Below, piece after piece: positions 25,836 through 33,932 of a DNA stretch of 48,206 bases (position 1 is the stretch's first letter; each line of letters opens with the position of its first letter). The notes under the pieces are model-generated. The model saw only the letters and a program-made list of their open reading frames with translations. It was not told where the DNA came from and did not search any database. The stretch is from a virus. The stretch is from positions 1 through 48,206 of IMG/VR virus record IMGVR_UViG_3300011013_000023. One strand, written 5' to 3'. Both the position numbers and the translations under genes were made by a program.

Positions 25836-25868
25836 GCTGATTCCAGGCTGATTCCAGCCTGATTCCAG
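25836..25868 (+). repeat. three tandem 11-bp iterons
   Basis: The unit (G/C)CTGATTCCAG is repeated three times head to tail with an exact 11-bp period, close to one helical turn. Between this array and the next gene at 26043 there is only CT-rich and AT-rich sequence and no ORF. Such phased repeats are typical of protein-binding arrays in origins or promoters. Confidence 0.6.
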
Positions 25869-26042
25869 GTTGTTGTATGATATCTTCACTGTTTAGCTTG
25901 TTATCTCCCCCTCTCTCCTTCTCTCTCTTGTTTATAACCTCCTTCCTGTGTCTTCTCCTCTCTGTATATGCTATAAACTTTTTATTTGTTTATATGTATA
26001 TGTAGTGTTTTACTTCTTTAGTTTATTCCGAAAGGGAAAGAA

Positions 26043-26462
26043 ATGTTTAAGAAAGTTACGGGCCTTTTTGTGCCTACTGATGGTGTCTTCTTGCTTAGGT
26101 ATAGTGATAATGTACTCCTTGATGAAGACTATTCAGTGTTTAAAATAACCACTGTTTGTGGCTTTGTTGTTGAAGCTACTACTGTATATCAAGGTGTATA
26201 TAGCCTGTGTGGTTTCTCTACTTCAGAGCAGATTCAGAGGTCTATTGACCTTGATCCTACTGGGCAATACCCTGAAACTTATAGGGAAATTGTTCAATTC
26301 AGTGATATGAAAGAAAGGTACTATCCTAATGATATTGGGCATGTGTTAAAGCCTATTCCTGAAAAAGAATATCCGCCTGTTATGCCTTGTGACTGTGGTG
26401 GTGTTTGTGTTTATTGTGATCCCGATCCAATTCAGGATGGCTCTATGGATCTTCCATTCTAA
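26043..26462 (+). CDS. hypothetical protein with cysteine-rich C-terminus
   Basis: A 139-residue protein with AAAGGGAAAG before the ATG. The N-terminal part is beta-rich (TDGVFLLRYSDNVLLDED), and the C-terminus carries CDCGGVCVYCD, a possible metal site. It starts a new run of small genes after the iteron region. Family unknown. Confidence 0.6.
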   Translation: MFKKVTGLFVPTDGVFLLRYSDNVLLDEDYSVFKITTVCGFVVEATTVYQGVYSLCGFSTSEQIQRSIDLDPTGQYPETYREIVQFSDMKERYYPNDIGHVLKPIPEKEYPPVMPCDCGGVCVYCDPDPIQDGSMDLPF

Positions 26463-26493
26463 AAAAAACAATCTAGAAAATGTGAGGTTTGAT

Positions 26494-26691
26494 ATGAGTA
26501 AATATACTGAAATTGAGTGTAGATTACATGTTCAAGAATTTACAGCTGATGCTGAAACTTGGGCTGTTAATGCTCTCAATTCTCTTCGAAAAGGGCACTC
26601 TAGAGATGCTGAAATCTTCTTCAAATATGCTGATTCAGCAGTTGAAAATCTTCGATTGTGGGAGAAAAGACTCCAAAAAGTAGAAAAATAG
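26494..26691 (+). CDS. 65-residue helical protein
   Basis: The ATG at 26494 follows GAGG by a suitable gap. The product (SKYTEIECRLHVQEFTADAE...) is two amphipathic helices with regular Ala/Leu spacing and a basic end. It overlaps a longer upstream-open frame, but the RBS favours this start. Function unknown. Confidence 0.6.
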   Translation: MSKYTEIECRLHVQEFTADAETWAVNALNSLRKGHSRDAEIFFKYADSAVENLRLWEKRLQKVEK

Positions 26692-26701
26692 GGTCTCACA
26701 G

Positions 26702-26731
26702 GATGCCTTTAAACAGTGCTTTAGAGGCATC
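26702..26731 (+). terminator. weak hairpin between small genes
   Basis: GATGCCT (26702-26708) pairs with AGGCATC (26725-26731) over a 16-nt loop that has a further TTA/TAA match. No T-run follows, so this is a possible attenuator or processing site more than a strong terminator. Confidence 0.35.
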
Positions 26732-26806
26732 TTGTACCACCGTATCGAGTCCTAGTCTAACTAACCTATAAGCCCCTATAAAAGGGTGCGAGAAAAGAGA
26801 AAAAAG

Positions 26807-26992
26807 ATGAGTATGTCTAAAAGAGAAGAAAAAGAACCTGTTGTTGAGTATCAGAAGTATCCACTTCCAGAAGGATATCAGGGGCCGCGTTGTGGCTGTT
26901 GTGATTCAACTAATGTGAAGTATGAGCATGCTGATGATTCTGATGAGATTAGATATACATGCTTTAAGTGTGGATATTTAACAACTAAATAG
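26807..26992 (+). CDS. zinc-ribbon-like small protein
   Basis: A 61-residue protein from the ATG at 26807, preceded by AGAAAAGAG. Two Cys pairs, CGCC and CFKC, separated by about 20 residues form a typical zinc-ribbon (CxxC-x(n)-CxxC). Such mini-ribbons in phages are often inhibitors or adaptors of host enzymes such as RNA polymerase; the target here is unknown. Confidence 0.65.
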   Translation: MSMSKREEKEPVVEYQKYPLPEGYQGPRCGCCDSTNVKYEHADDSDEIRYTCFKCGYLTTK

Positions 26993-27106
26993 TTAGCCGA
27001 AATACTCCTCACATGTAATGTGTGGGGAGTATAGTGTTGGTATTGTCTATCCAGCACCTGATGAGGCAGGACCTCGTAACATGGTAATAAACAAAGGAAA
27101 ACTACC

Positions 27107-28087
27107 ATGACTGTACAGATGAACAATAAACTTGAAGTAAATGCTACTGAAATCTTGAAGAAAGATGGATTTGAGGGCTTGCTCTTTGAGCCTGATCCCA
27201 TTGTTATTGAGTATGACAATGAGGATTGGGAACTTGATGAAAATGACTATGTTCGTCGTATTGATGAAATGGAGCAGCTTGAAGCACGTAGTGGTGATGA
27301 GCTGTGGGAATTGGAGAGAGAAAGAGATAAGGGCCTTCAAAGGACTGCTTGGTCAATAGCATCACGTGAGAATGATCGTATCTATAAAATGGTAGTGCGT
27401 GATCTTCAACTGGATGACACAGAGTGTGTTGATCAACATGCTTTTAAGCTAGCATTCCGAAGAAGAATGGCTATTGATACTCGTACCTACTTCAAGAAGG
27501 TTCGTGAGCTTGTGTTCATGAAGCTTTATGCACTGGTCACTGGTGTTGAAGAAGGGCTTGTTACTAAGAAGTACCTCAAGATGTATGCAATGGCTGTATA
27601 TGCTAAGTCAGACAGAATGTTGAAGTCTAAGAACTTTGGTGGTCATAGCTGGAGTGGTCTGCAAGTGCTGAAGAATGAGGCAGTGTGGGCTATGGAGGCT
27701 GTTGGTATTAAACCCAATGCCTTTGGCATCTTAGGTACACAAGTATGGAATGTGAAAACAGAGTATTCTGTGATTGCTGATTACTATAAACGTGCAGGCT
27801 TTAGTCTCGTGAAGAATGATGGAAAGACTTTCTATCTCTCTCGGACCTTCTATAGGCTTGCCCATCAATTGAGTGGTAAACAGATGCCTCTCATCTGTGA
27901 TCTTAAGAAGGCACATCTTAAGAATGCTCTTGTGTTTACTCAGGAGCTTTTTGAGCCCATTCAGCATGAGTGGAACAAAGTAGCTAACCCTGATAAGGAT
28001 TGGCGTACAGACGTGTATAACGCTGTGTATGGTGGACGTGAGGATAGTAAGCCAGCTAAGGCTACCAATCCTCCTGTGTATAACTGA
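27107..28087 (+). CDS. 326-residue hypothetical protein
   Basis: The ATG is preceded by AAAGGAAAACTACC. The N-terminal 80 residues are very acidic (DNEDWELDENDYVRRIDEME); the remainder is helical and basic/aromatic, including MKLYALVTGVEEGLVTKKYL and WRTDVYNAVYGG. There is no catalytic motif that I recognise. It directly precedes the PcfJ-like gene and may work with it. Confidence 0.65.
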   Translation: MTVQMNNKLEVNATEILKKDGFEGLLFEPDPIVIEYDNEDWELDENDYVRRIDEMEQLEARSGDELWELERERDKGLQRTAWSIASRENDRIYKMVVRDLQLDDTECVDQHAFKLAFRRRMAIDTRTYFKKVRELVFMKLYALVTGVEEGLVTKKYLKMYAMAVYAKSDRMLKSKNFGGHSWSGLQVLKNEAVWAMEAVGIKPNAFGILGTQVWNVKTEYSVIADYYKRAGFSLVKNDGKTFYLSRTFYRLAHQLSGKQMPLICDLKKAHLKNALVFTQELFEPIQHEWNKVANPDKDWRTDVYNAVYGGREDSKPAKATNPPVYN

Positions 28088-28161
28088 GTAGAATATGACC
28101 TGGGTATTGTCATTAAAGTGCCTACTTCTAACAACAGATAAAACTAGAAAAGAGCGAAGTG

Positions 28162-29556
28162 ATGTCTACTTTCCAAAAGAAACTGTTTGATATGGCTGGT
28201 CGTGGTGAGGCTTATGTATTTAGAAGCCATGATCGTAATATCAGTATTGTGCCTACTGGTAAATATGCTGGTACATGGACTTATAATAAGATTAACAAGA
28301 GGTTGTCTTATCAATCCTGTTTAGTACCTAAGCCTAATGTTGTTCAGGTTGTTGACAAGTCTAAGCCTGAATATTTTGGTTTTGGACCTAATAAAACTAC
28401 AGTTTACTATCTTAAGAAGAAGGCTGTGGCCATGCCCCTTCCTCAGTTTGTATATGAAAATGCTAATAAAGACTATAATTTTACTAATAATAAGTCTTGG
28501 ATGTTTCATGCTAAGGAGAAGAAGCGTTCGTCTGGTGAGGTGTACAGGTGGAAGGTTTTCCAATCTCGATATCTTAACCCCTTTCAGGCTATTGCTGACA
28601 CGATTGCTGAGAAGATGTTTGAATATGAACTTCTTCCTTCTTCTGAAGTTGTTGTATATATCTTGGGCCTGGCTTGTCCTCAGGTACTGAAGGCATTTAG
28701 TGAGAATTCTAAGTCTGCATCACATGCCATGGAGTGGCTTGTGAATCCTAATTCGGTTAAGTTTTTGCAGGGTATGGGCTCTCGTAAGAGGCAGAGATTT
28801 GTATGCAGGGTGTTTGATATGGGTATCAAGAAGGCTATGAAGAAAAGCTTTCCTCGTGCTCATCCTGCTACTCGCAATGTTATTATTAACTCGCGAATTC
28901 TCACTTTTAAAACAGCTAAGTTGTTGTCCTGGACCAGGAAACCTCTTTGCGCGACTGTGTTTGGTTTTATTGAGATGACTGGTGTTCAATCAACAAGTGA
29001 TAAGCGTAGAATGGAATCTATTGGTTCTAAATATGGCTCTACGGGTCTTTCTTCGTTTGTTAATTTTAGGGCAGAGCTTCTTCGTGCTCGAAGAATGAAT
29101 CTTGATATGGCTAAGTATAATCTAGAATTAAATGTGTCACCTAAGTTGTATGCAAAGTGGCATAATGAAATTGCTACAATCATTCGTGAGCACTTGGATA
29201 AGGCTGATGTTGAAAAGAATACCTTAGCTGAGCTTGCTCATGAGTATAATTGGGATGAATTGTATACTCCTTCTGAGATTACTCCTCTTATTACAAAAGA
29301 GGATTTCCATAAAGAACACAAGATTATGAACCATTGTATTGATGGTTATTTTCGTGACACAGATTGCCTGTTTGGTCATGTAGAGATGACTGCTGAGTCT
29401 GCAACTTTTATGATTAATAAGTCTGATGGCAGGATTGTTCAACTATATGGGCCTCGTAATCAACCTGTCAGTGCTACTATGCACAATTTTGTGAATATGT
29501 GGTCACTTAATAGTGTTGTTCAAATTGACCATCTAACTAACCTTGGACTGAGCTAG
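28162..29556 (+). CDS. PcfJ-like protein
   Basis: A 464-residue protein; the ATG at 28162 follows a GTG and is the likelier start. The C-terminal third contains TKEDFHKEHKIMNHCIDGYF...ATFMI...GRIVQLYGPRNQPVS, the pattern of PcfJ-like proteins (EG..L.HCV..Y...T.EI....IVQ..G..N) found on plasmids and phages. The biochemical function of that family is not settled. The N-terminal 300 residues are basic. A GC-rich hairpin lies just after the stop. Confidence 0.65.
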   Translation: MSTFQKKLFDMAGRGEAYVFRSHDRNISIVPTGKYAGTWTYNKINKRLSYQSCLVPKPNVVQVVDKSKPEYFGFGPNKTTVYYLKKKAVAMPLPQFVYENANKDYNFTNNKSWMFHAKEKKRSSGEVYRWKVFQSRYLNPFQAIADTIAEKMFEYELLPSSEVVVYILGLACPQVLKAFSENSKSASHAMEWLVNPNSVKFLQGMGSRKRQRFVCRVFDMGIKKAMKKSFPRAHPATRNVIINSRILTFKTAKLLSWTRKPLCATVFGFIEMTGVQSTSDKRRMESIGSKYGSTGLSSFVNFRAELLRARRMNLDMAKYNLELNVSPKLYAKWHNEIATIIREHLDKADVEKNTLAELAHEYNWDELYTPSEITPLITKEDFHKEHKIMNHCIDGYFRDTDCLFGHVEMTAESATFMINKSDGRIVQLYGPRNQPVSATMHNFVNMWSLNSVVQIDHLTNLGLS

Positions 29557-29570
29557 GCTACGCTCCGCTC

Positions 29571-29587
29571 CCCTCCCTTCGGGAGGG
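29571..29587 (+). terminator. GC-rich hairpin after PcfJ-like gene
   Basis: CCCTCC pairs with GGAGGG around a CTTCG loop, 15 nt after the stop. It is followed by ATTGCT and not a long T-run, so termination would be partial. Confidence 0.4.
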
Positions 29588-29638
29588 ATTGCTACGCATC
29601 TATAAACCAGTTATTAGGGACTGTATATCCCTATGGTT

Positions 29639-29668
29639 TTGTGTGTTTAAATTAGTCTTTTCTATAAT
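29639..29668 (+). promoter_or_regulatory. candidate sigma70 promoter
   Basis: TTGTGT (29639-29644) and TATAAT (29663-29668) are separated by 18 bp, close to the bacterial consensus. The transcript would start only about 10 nt before the AAGAGG ribosome site of the gene at 29685, giving a very short leader. It follows a hairpin that could end the previous transcript. Confidence 0.4.
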
Positions 29669-29684
29669 AATTAAGAGGTGTGTT

Positions 29685-30014
29685 ATGACATCACATGATA
29701 CAGAAAAGTGGAAAGCTCAGTTTTATTCTAAAGTGAGTGTTGTTGATTTTTATGAGACTGTGATCTCTCACTGTGTTCACGAGGCTAAACAAATGTGGCC
29801 TTTACGTGTTCCCCCTAAGTCGTCTGATACCAGAAGGGCGTTGTGGGAGTATGCTTGGGATCACTGTTCTCCTGTTGCTTATATCTTGTACTATTCTCTT
29901 GAAAAAGATCGTGGGTATGCTACTAAGCGCTGTCTTCAAGAGCTTCACGATAGTGGTTATAGTTCTTATAAATTAGGGATGTGGATTGCTTTTCAGATTG
30001 AAAAGCTTAATTAG
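29685..30014 (+). CDS. 109-residue hypothetical protein
   Basis: The start at ATG 29685 is set by TTAAGAGGTGTGTT upstream, the same leader as that of the following gene (30043). The product (TSHDTEKWKAQFYSKVSVVD...) is helical, with six aromatic-rich segments and no motif known to me. The repeated leader suggests the two genes arose or are regulated together. Confidence 0.6.
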   Translation: MTSHDTEKWKAQFYSKVSVVDFYETVISHCVHEAKQMWPLRVPPKSSDTRRALWEYAWDHCSPVAYILYYSLEKDRGYATKRCLQELHDSGYSSYKLGMWIAFQIEKLN

Positions 30015-30042
30015 TTTTTTCTATTTAACCAAGAGGTGTGTT

Positions 30043-30204
30043 GTGACTTTTGATGAGCATGCTAAGAAGATTATGGATGAATTGCATACGCTTAATGCAC
30101 GACCTGATAGTGTGTCATTTAGTTATTGGAATTCTGAGTGTTCTCGTGCAGGAGGTTTTAAACGCGACGGAAATGCAGATGAAAAGACCAGTAGTTCGTT
30201 ATGA
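30043..30204 (+). CDS. 53-residue hypothetical protein (GTG start)
   Basis: CCAAGAGGTGTGTT, nearly identical to the leader of the gene before, precedes a GTG start. The product starts TFDEHAKKIMDELHTLNA and ends DEKTSSSL. Small acidic/polar protein, function unknown. Confidence 0.55.
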   Translation: MTFDEHAKKIMDELHTLNARPDSVSFSYWNSECSRAGGFKRDGNADEKTSSSL

Positions 30205-30247
30205 TGTAGAGATTAACCTTCTAAATCCCCAAAAGTGGAGGGATTAA
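30173..30247 (+). CDS. possible 24-residue peptide overlapping the previous gene
   Basis: An ATG at 30173 within the end of the previous gene opens a frame QMKRPVVRYDVEINLLNPQK ending at 30247. AGGAGG lies about 17 nt upstream, too far for an ideal RBS. It could be a translated overlap peptide or noise. Confidence 0.3.
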   Translation: MQMKRPVVRYDVEINLLNPQKWRD

Positions 30248-30293
30248 CTATATACCTAGAAGAGTTTGTGAAAAAACTTGTAGAGGAGAATTT

Positions 30294-30701
30294 ATGATTA
30301 CATCGTTTCGTGGAGAGTATCGTTTTCTTTCTAACTTTTACCCTGTTGATATTAGAATGCGTGGTGTTGTATATCCTTCTATTGAGCATACCTATCAGGC
30401 TGCTAAGACTGTCTTCCCGCATGAACGTGAAAAGTTTCGCACTTGTTCACCTGGCCAGGCTAAGCGTATGGGTCGTAGTATTACGCTACGCCATGATTGG
30501 CATAACATGAAGCTGGATGTAATGGAGGGCTGTCTTAGACAGAAGTTCAAACGTCCTGATCTTAAACAACTTCTCATCGCTACTGGAACTAAAGAACTAG
30601 TAGAAGGAAATAACTGGGGTGATACATATTGGGGCTGCTGCGCAGGCAAAGGCCACAATCATCTTGGTAAACTACTGATGAAAATCAGAAAGGAATTATA
30701 A
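30294..30701 (+). CDS. NADAR-family protein (YbiA-like)
   Basis: A 135-residue protein with the full NADAR pattern: SFRGEYRFLSNFYP (residues 4-17), YPSIEHTYQAAK (about 27-38), WHNMKLDVM, TGTKELVEGNNWGDTYWGCC and a closing GKGHNHLGKLLMKIR. The length is normal for the family. NADAR proteins hydrolyse N-glycosidic bonds; YbiA acts on riboflavin intermediates and others remove ADP-ribose from nucleic acid. In a phage, reversal of ADP-ribosylation by host DarT-like defence is the attractive role (inference). Its stop overlaps the next start (TAATG). Confidence 0.85.
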   Translation: MITSFRGEYRFLSNFYPVDIRMRGVVYPSIEHTYQAAKTVFPHEREKFRTCSPGQAKRMGRSITLRHDWHNMKLDVMEGCLRQKFKRPDLKQLLIATGTKELVEGNNWGDTYWGCCAGKGHNHLGKLLMKIRKEL

Positions 30702-31060
30702 TGAAGTTTGTTGGAATTTTTATTAGCGTCGTTGCTATCTATCTAATCTTCTATGGATCTGTATGGATACTTGGTGGTCTAGGCAAATCAAGCTGGTCTA
30801 TTAATACAGTGAATATCACATCCTGCACTGATGAGAGTAGAGCTTCTCGTGGTCAATTCATTCTTGATTGTATCAGGAATGGTAATCCAAAAAGTGATGA
30901 GGAACCTGAAGGGTGGATTAATATTTGTAAATCTCTAGCAGAAAGTACGCTTTGTGATACTGAGAGTGGATTCTACTACTTCGCTGGTTTTAAAAGGACT
31001 AAGTATATTCCCTGTAGTCAAGCTAAAGAACCTCGTGAACTATTAGTGTGTGGAAAATAA
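30701..31060 (+). CDS. membrane-anchored cysteine-containing protein
   Basis: A 119-residue protein translationally coupled to NADAR (TAATG). One N-terminal transmembrane segment (residues 4-24, VGIFISVVAIYLIFYGSVWI) is followed by an exported domain with six Cys, suited to disulfides in the periplasm. Similar layout to the 25401 protein. Role unknown; superinfection exclusion or envelope modification are possibilities. Confidence 0.6.
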   Translation: MKFVGIFISVVAIYLIFYGSVWILGGLGKSSWSINTVNITSCTDESRASRGQFILDCIRNGNPKSDEEPEGWINICKSLAESTLCDTESGFYYFAGFKRTKYIPCSQAKEPRELLVCGK

Positions 31061-31380
31061 TGCTTACATTTTTTCTAATAACGTTCTCTATCGTTATATA
31101 TGTAACAATAGGAAGTTTTTTAGCTGCAGTTCTGGGAGCATACGAGTACTCCGATAAAGTTGATGATGATCTTATCCCATTCTTATGCATATTTTTTTGG
31201 CCTTTAGTTATATTTATCTATGCTCTATATTTTACCTTAAAGTCCCCTATTTATTTTGGTAAATATCTTGCTGATAAAATAAAAAATCTTATTCTTTCTA
31301 AGATTGATTCAAATAAAACAAAAAAAATGAACATGCTCAGCTCCCCGATTGATCAAATCAGTCTTATGTACATGTACTAG
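31060..31380 (+). CDS. two-span membrane protein
   Basis: A 106-residue protein whose ATG overlaps the previous TAA (TAATG), which decides the start. Two hydrophobic segments (about residues 2-26 and 38-60, with FLCIFFWPLVIFIYALYF) are followed by a basic tail. It is coded in a NADAR-membrane-membrane operon. Function unknown. Confidence 0.6.
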   Translation: MLTFFLITFSIVIYVTIGSFLAAVLGAYEYSDKVDDDLIPFLCIFFWPLVIFIYALYFTLKSPIYFGKYLADKIKNLILSKIDSNKTKKMNMLSSPIDQISLMYMY

Positions 31381-31408
31381 AAAGAGAAAAAGAAAGAGAG
31401 TGTGCGTG

Positions 31409-31852
31409 ATGGAAATTCTAGCTATTTGCATGATTACAGTTGTGTGCTCAGGCCTTCTACTGGGGCTTGGAGCCGAGATCCTCACAGACTATGTACTCGT
31501 AGAGTATGTTAATAACCATGTTTACGGAATGAGTGCTACGCAAGAACGTGAATGTTATATTCCTCTAAAACTTGCTGATGAAGGAAGCATGACCGCCAGT
31601 GGTATTATCCTACTGAATCCACTCCTAGAAGATATTGAAGCATGTACACTTGCTAGTCTAACAGCACTAAATGTTCAGCAACCCCAACAAGACTCACCAT
31701 TCTATGACTGGATTAACAATCCCAGTAAACCAACCAACGTTGTGACTCCTGATGAGATTCTTGAACTACCAAAAGATATGACACTAAAAGATATCTTTGG
31801 TTATGAACAAGAGGAGGAGCTTGACTTCGAAATCATTGTTCAGCATAGCTGA
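31409..31852 (+). CDS. 147-residue protein with N-terminal membrane segment
   Basis: The start at ATG 31409 follows AAAGAGAG. Residues 2-25 (EILAICMITVVCSGLLLGLG) are hydrophobic and may be a signal anchor; the rest is acidic and soluble, ending EEELDFEIIVQHS. Function unknown. Confidence 0.6.
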   Translation: MEILAICMITVVCSGLLLGLGAEILTDYVLVEYVNNHVYGMSATQERECYIPLKLADEGSMTASGIILLNPLLEDIEACTLASLTALNVQQPQQDSPFYDWINNPSKPTNVVTPDEILELPKDMTLKDIFGYEQEEELDFEIIVQHS

Positions 31853-31877
31853 GATAGCAAAAGAAAGAGAACAGGTA

Positions 31878-32102
31878 ATGAAATTACAGATGTTTGTCCC
31901 TCGAATCTCTAATACTAAAGAGCTAACTCTCCAAGACATGGACTTGGTCAACCCAACCTTTCTCATCCCTACTGGAATCTCTAAAACAGAATTCAAAAGA
32001 GCAATTACTGCTTCAGCAAAAGAACAAGGCTGTATTGTAGAAGGTACTCCTGAATTTGAAGAACTAGTTGTAAAACTTTCAAAAGCAATCGCTGGATACT
32101 AA
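31878..32102 (+). CDS. 74-residue hypothetical protein
   Basis: The ATG at 31878 has AGAGAACAGG just upstream. The product begins KLQMFVPRISNTKELTLQDM. It is mixed alpha/beta with a C-terminal helix (EFEELVVKLSKAIAGY). No family recognised; closely followed by the next gene (2-nt gap). Confidence 0.55.
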   Translation: MKLQMFVPRISNTKELTLQDMDLVNPTFLIPTGISKTEFKRAITASAKEQGCIVEGTPEFEELVVKLSKAIAGY

Positions 32103-32104
32103 AA

Positions 32105-32911
32105 ATGACTACTAGACAATACGCTATGACTAATGGCTATAAAGTTGGTGCAAAGCTAAGATTAGAGGTTCATCAAAGTTATACTCATGGTCCTTGGGTA
32201 CCTAGACTAACAAATACAGGTACAGATCTTGGTCCTACAGGTGTATTTGCTCCTGGTACTGTAACCCATATGGATACAAAGTATCTTGTCTTTAAATATA
32301 CAATTGCCCGGCAGCCCATTTTTTATTCCATACCTTATGTCTATATCCATTCAAAGCATTTCCCCCAATTAGTAGTAGATAACAAGATTGTTCCAGCTGA
32401 AAAATGGGTATTAGGTACAAAAGAAGACTATAAAGTTGGCACTAAAGTAAAGTATGAACTAGGTGTCGATGGATATCCCTTGCTTAATGCAAGAGAAGTT
32501 GGCACCCCCTGCACACCTGTAAAGTCTCACATAACTACTATCGTTAAACTAGAAAATGACAGGTTCTCGATTAAACATTCTGGTATTCCACGGAGTACTA
32601 GAGAAGTTCCATGGATCTTTTGGTTTCGTAACAGTCTTGAACAAGGGTTCCCTCACATACTGCAGTCTCCTGAACAAGCAGTTATTCCAAAAAGAAAAGA
32701 ACAACCTCTTCCTCGTGTTGAAATAGCCTCAGAGCTTATTAGCTTTGCAAATATTCCCCTACCTGTGTATAACGATGCAAAGGAAAAGATTGAAGCAAAG
32801 ATTAGAAGAACTCTTCAAGAGTGGCCATGGAATAAAAACCTGTCTTGTAGACTTGAGCATATTGACAATAAAACATTTATGACTGCTAAGTGGATAGACA
32901 AGACTTGGTAG
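32105..32911 (+). CDS. hypothetical protein with two related beta domains
   Basis: A 268-residue protein. Two halves begin alike: NGYKVGAKLRLEVHQSY (about residue 10) and EDYKVGTKVKYELGVDG (about residue 108). Each is followed by a strand-rich segment ending in an aromatic I.WF/PYVYI element, suggesting an internal duplication of a small beta-barrel. The C-terminal 60 residues are helical. No family recognised. Confidence 0.6.
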   Translation: MTTRQYAMTNGYKVGAKLRLEVHQSYTHGPWVPRLTNTGTDLGPTGVFAPGTVTHMDTKYLVFKYTIARQPIFYSIPYVYIHSKHFPQLVVDNKIVPAEKWVLGTKEDYKVGTKVKYELGVDGYPLLNAREVGTPCTPVKSHITTIVKLENDRFSIKHSGIPRSTREVPWIFWFRNSLEQGFPHILQSPEQAVIPKRKEQPLPRVEIASELISFANIPLPVYNDAKEKIEAKIRRTLQEWPWNKNLSCRLEHIDNKTFMTAKWIDKTW

Positions 32912-33009
32912 TGAAGTCTATTGAGAGAGAAACATTCACCTGGATTGTACTACCTACGATCATTGCAGTAATCATAATTACAATTGCTTACCACTTTAGT
33001 GGTTCCTAA
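32911..33009 (+). CDS. 32-residue membrane peptide
   Basis: A GTG start shares its G with the preceding TAG stop (TAGTG). The product, KSIERETFTWIVLPTIIAVI then IITIAYHFSGS, is a short polar head followed by one transmembrane helix. Such coupled single-span peptides are common in phage accessory regions. Function unknown. Confidence 0.5.
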   Translation: MKSIERETFTWIVLPTIIAVIIITIAYHFSGS

Positions 33010-33041
33010 TACGGATAGTACAAGTCCCAAATAATAGACAC

Positions 33042-33118
33042 GGACCTTAAGCTTAGCGGTTAAGCAACTCCCTCATAAGGAGCCGATAGCCAGGGTTCGA
33101 ATCCCTGAGGGTCCACCA
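33042..33118 (+). tRNA. tRNA with anticodon CAT (Met or Ile2)
   Basis: Acceptor GGACCTT pairs with AGGGTCC (one G-U), discriminator A, encoded CCA. D stem is GCTT/AAGC, anticodon loop CTCATAA gives CAT, and T arm is CAGGG-TTCGAAT-CCCTG. The 27-43 pair is A-C and the variable region is slightly long (7 nt). CAT could be elongator Met, initiator or lysidine-modified Ile; the sequence does not settle this. Confidence 0.85.
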
Positions 33119-33241
33119 CCTACTAGTGGGATTAATACACTAGCCGATGAGAGAAGATAGAGTACTCCTGTGTTCCTAGGACGACTAGGCGTGATGATGG
33201 TAGCGTCTCTATCCCATCAACTAATTCAGAAAGAAAAAGAA

Positions 33242-33538
33242 ATGATTTTACTTAAAGAATGGGTCATGAGACCAAATTGTTTCATGGGTCTTGTTTACAA
33301 TCATAAACACTTACCTGATGGTGAATTTATTCAAACCAGTAAGCCAGTACGTGTAACAGTTCAAACTGGAGTTAAGGGTGCGAATAAGATTGTAGTATTA
33401 GAAACTCTCAATACTGTGTACAGGCTAGGACTAGCTTATCCCTTCTACAGAGATAATACCTCTGATGAAAACATTAATAGTGTCTTAAAAAAGATGAACG
33501 TTCAAGTTGTTCAAGAAGAAATAACTCTTAGCCAGTAA
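33242..33538 (+). CDS. 98-residue hypothetical protein
   Basis: The start at ATG 33242 follows AGAAAGAAAAAG; an upstream GTG is possible. The product (ILLKEWVMRPNCFMGLVYNH...) has a beta-rich centre, KPVRVTVQTGVKGANKIVVL, and an acidic end. Function unknown. Confidence 0.55.
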   Translation: MILLKEWVMRPNCFMGLVYNHKHLPDGEFIQTSKPVRVTVQTGVKGANKIVVLETLNTVYRLGLAYPFYRDNTSDENINSVLKKMNVQVVQEEITLSQ

Positions 33539-33550
33539 AGGATTACAATC

Positions 33551-33721
33551 ATGACAGTCAATAAAGATAATCGCCGCCGCGCTGCTGAAGAACGTAAAGA
33601 GATTTCAGATAAGCGTACTCCTCAAGAACGTGTAGCTCTCCTTGACAGTCTCTTCGGAGAGGGAAAGGGTGCTAGTAAAGAACGATCTAAACTTGCTAAA
33701 TTGATGCAAGATGACGTTTGA
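33551..33721 (+). CDS. 56-residue charged protein
   Basis: AAAGGA lies about 9 nt ahead of ATG 33551. The product is highly charged (NKDNRRRAAEERKEISDKRT; SKERSKLAKLMQDDV) and likely helical. It overlaps the next gene by 11 nt. Function unknown. Confidence 0.6.
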   Translation: MTVNKDNRRRAAEERKEISDKRTPQERVALLDSLFGEGKGASKERSKLAKLMQDDV

Positions 33722-33932
33722 TAAAGAGTGGTATATCTTCAGTCTGATCAGACAGAGAGATAAAGTAAGGCGTAAGCTAAATAAAAACAAAGATGATTAC
33801 TTGGTCATTAGTGATCTTCAATATGTTCTTGAAACAATGGCAAGTAAAACTCAATATGCTCATCTTAAAGAGCGTATCAATGAGTTTAAAGGATATGAAA
33901 GTGGTACCAACGATCCCAACTCAACAACTTAA
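33711..33932 (+). CDS. 73-residue basic helical protein
   Basis: ATG 33711 lies inside the end of the previous gene. The product TFDKEWYIFSLIRQRDKVRR... is basic at its N-terminus and helical, with a polar tail. It overlaps the next gene as well, in keeping with the compressed layout here. Function unknown. Confidence 0.55.
   Translation: MTFDKEWYIFSLIRQRDKVRRKLNKNKDDYLVISDLQYVLETMASKTQYAHLKERINEFKGYESGTNDPNSTT

Noticed and set aside
27107-28087. Replication initiator or polymerase-related function for the 326-residue protein
   Set aside because: No nucleotide-binding, HTH or polymerase motif could be found.
23272-33000. CRISPR array or CRISPR-like repeats
   Set aside because: The repeats seen (70-bp period pair, 11-bp iterons) do not have the regular 25-40-bp repeat plus unique spacer structure.
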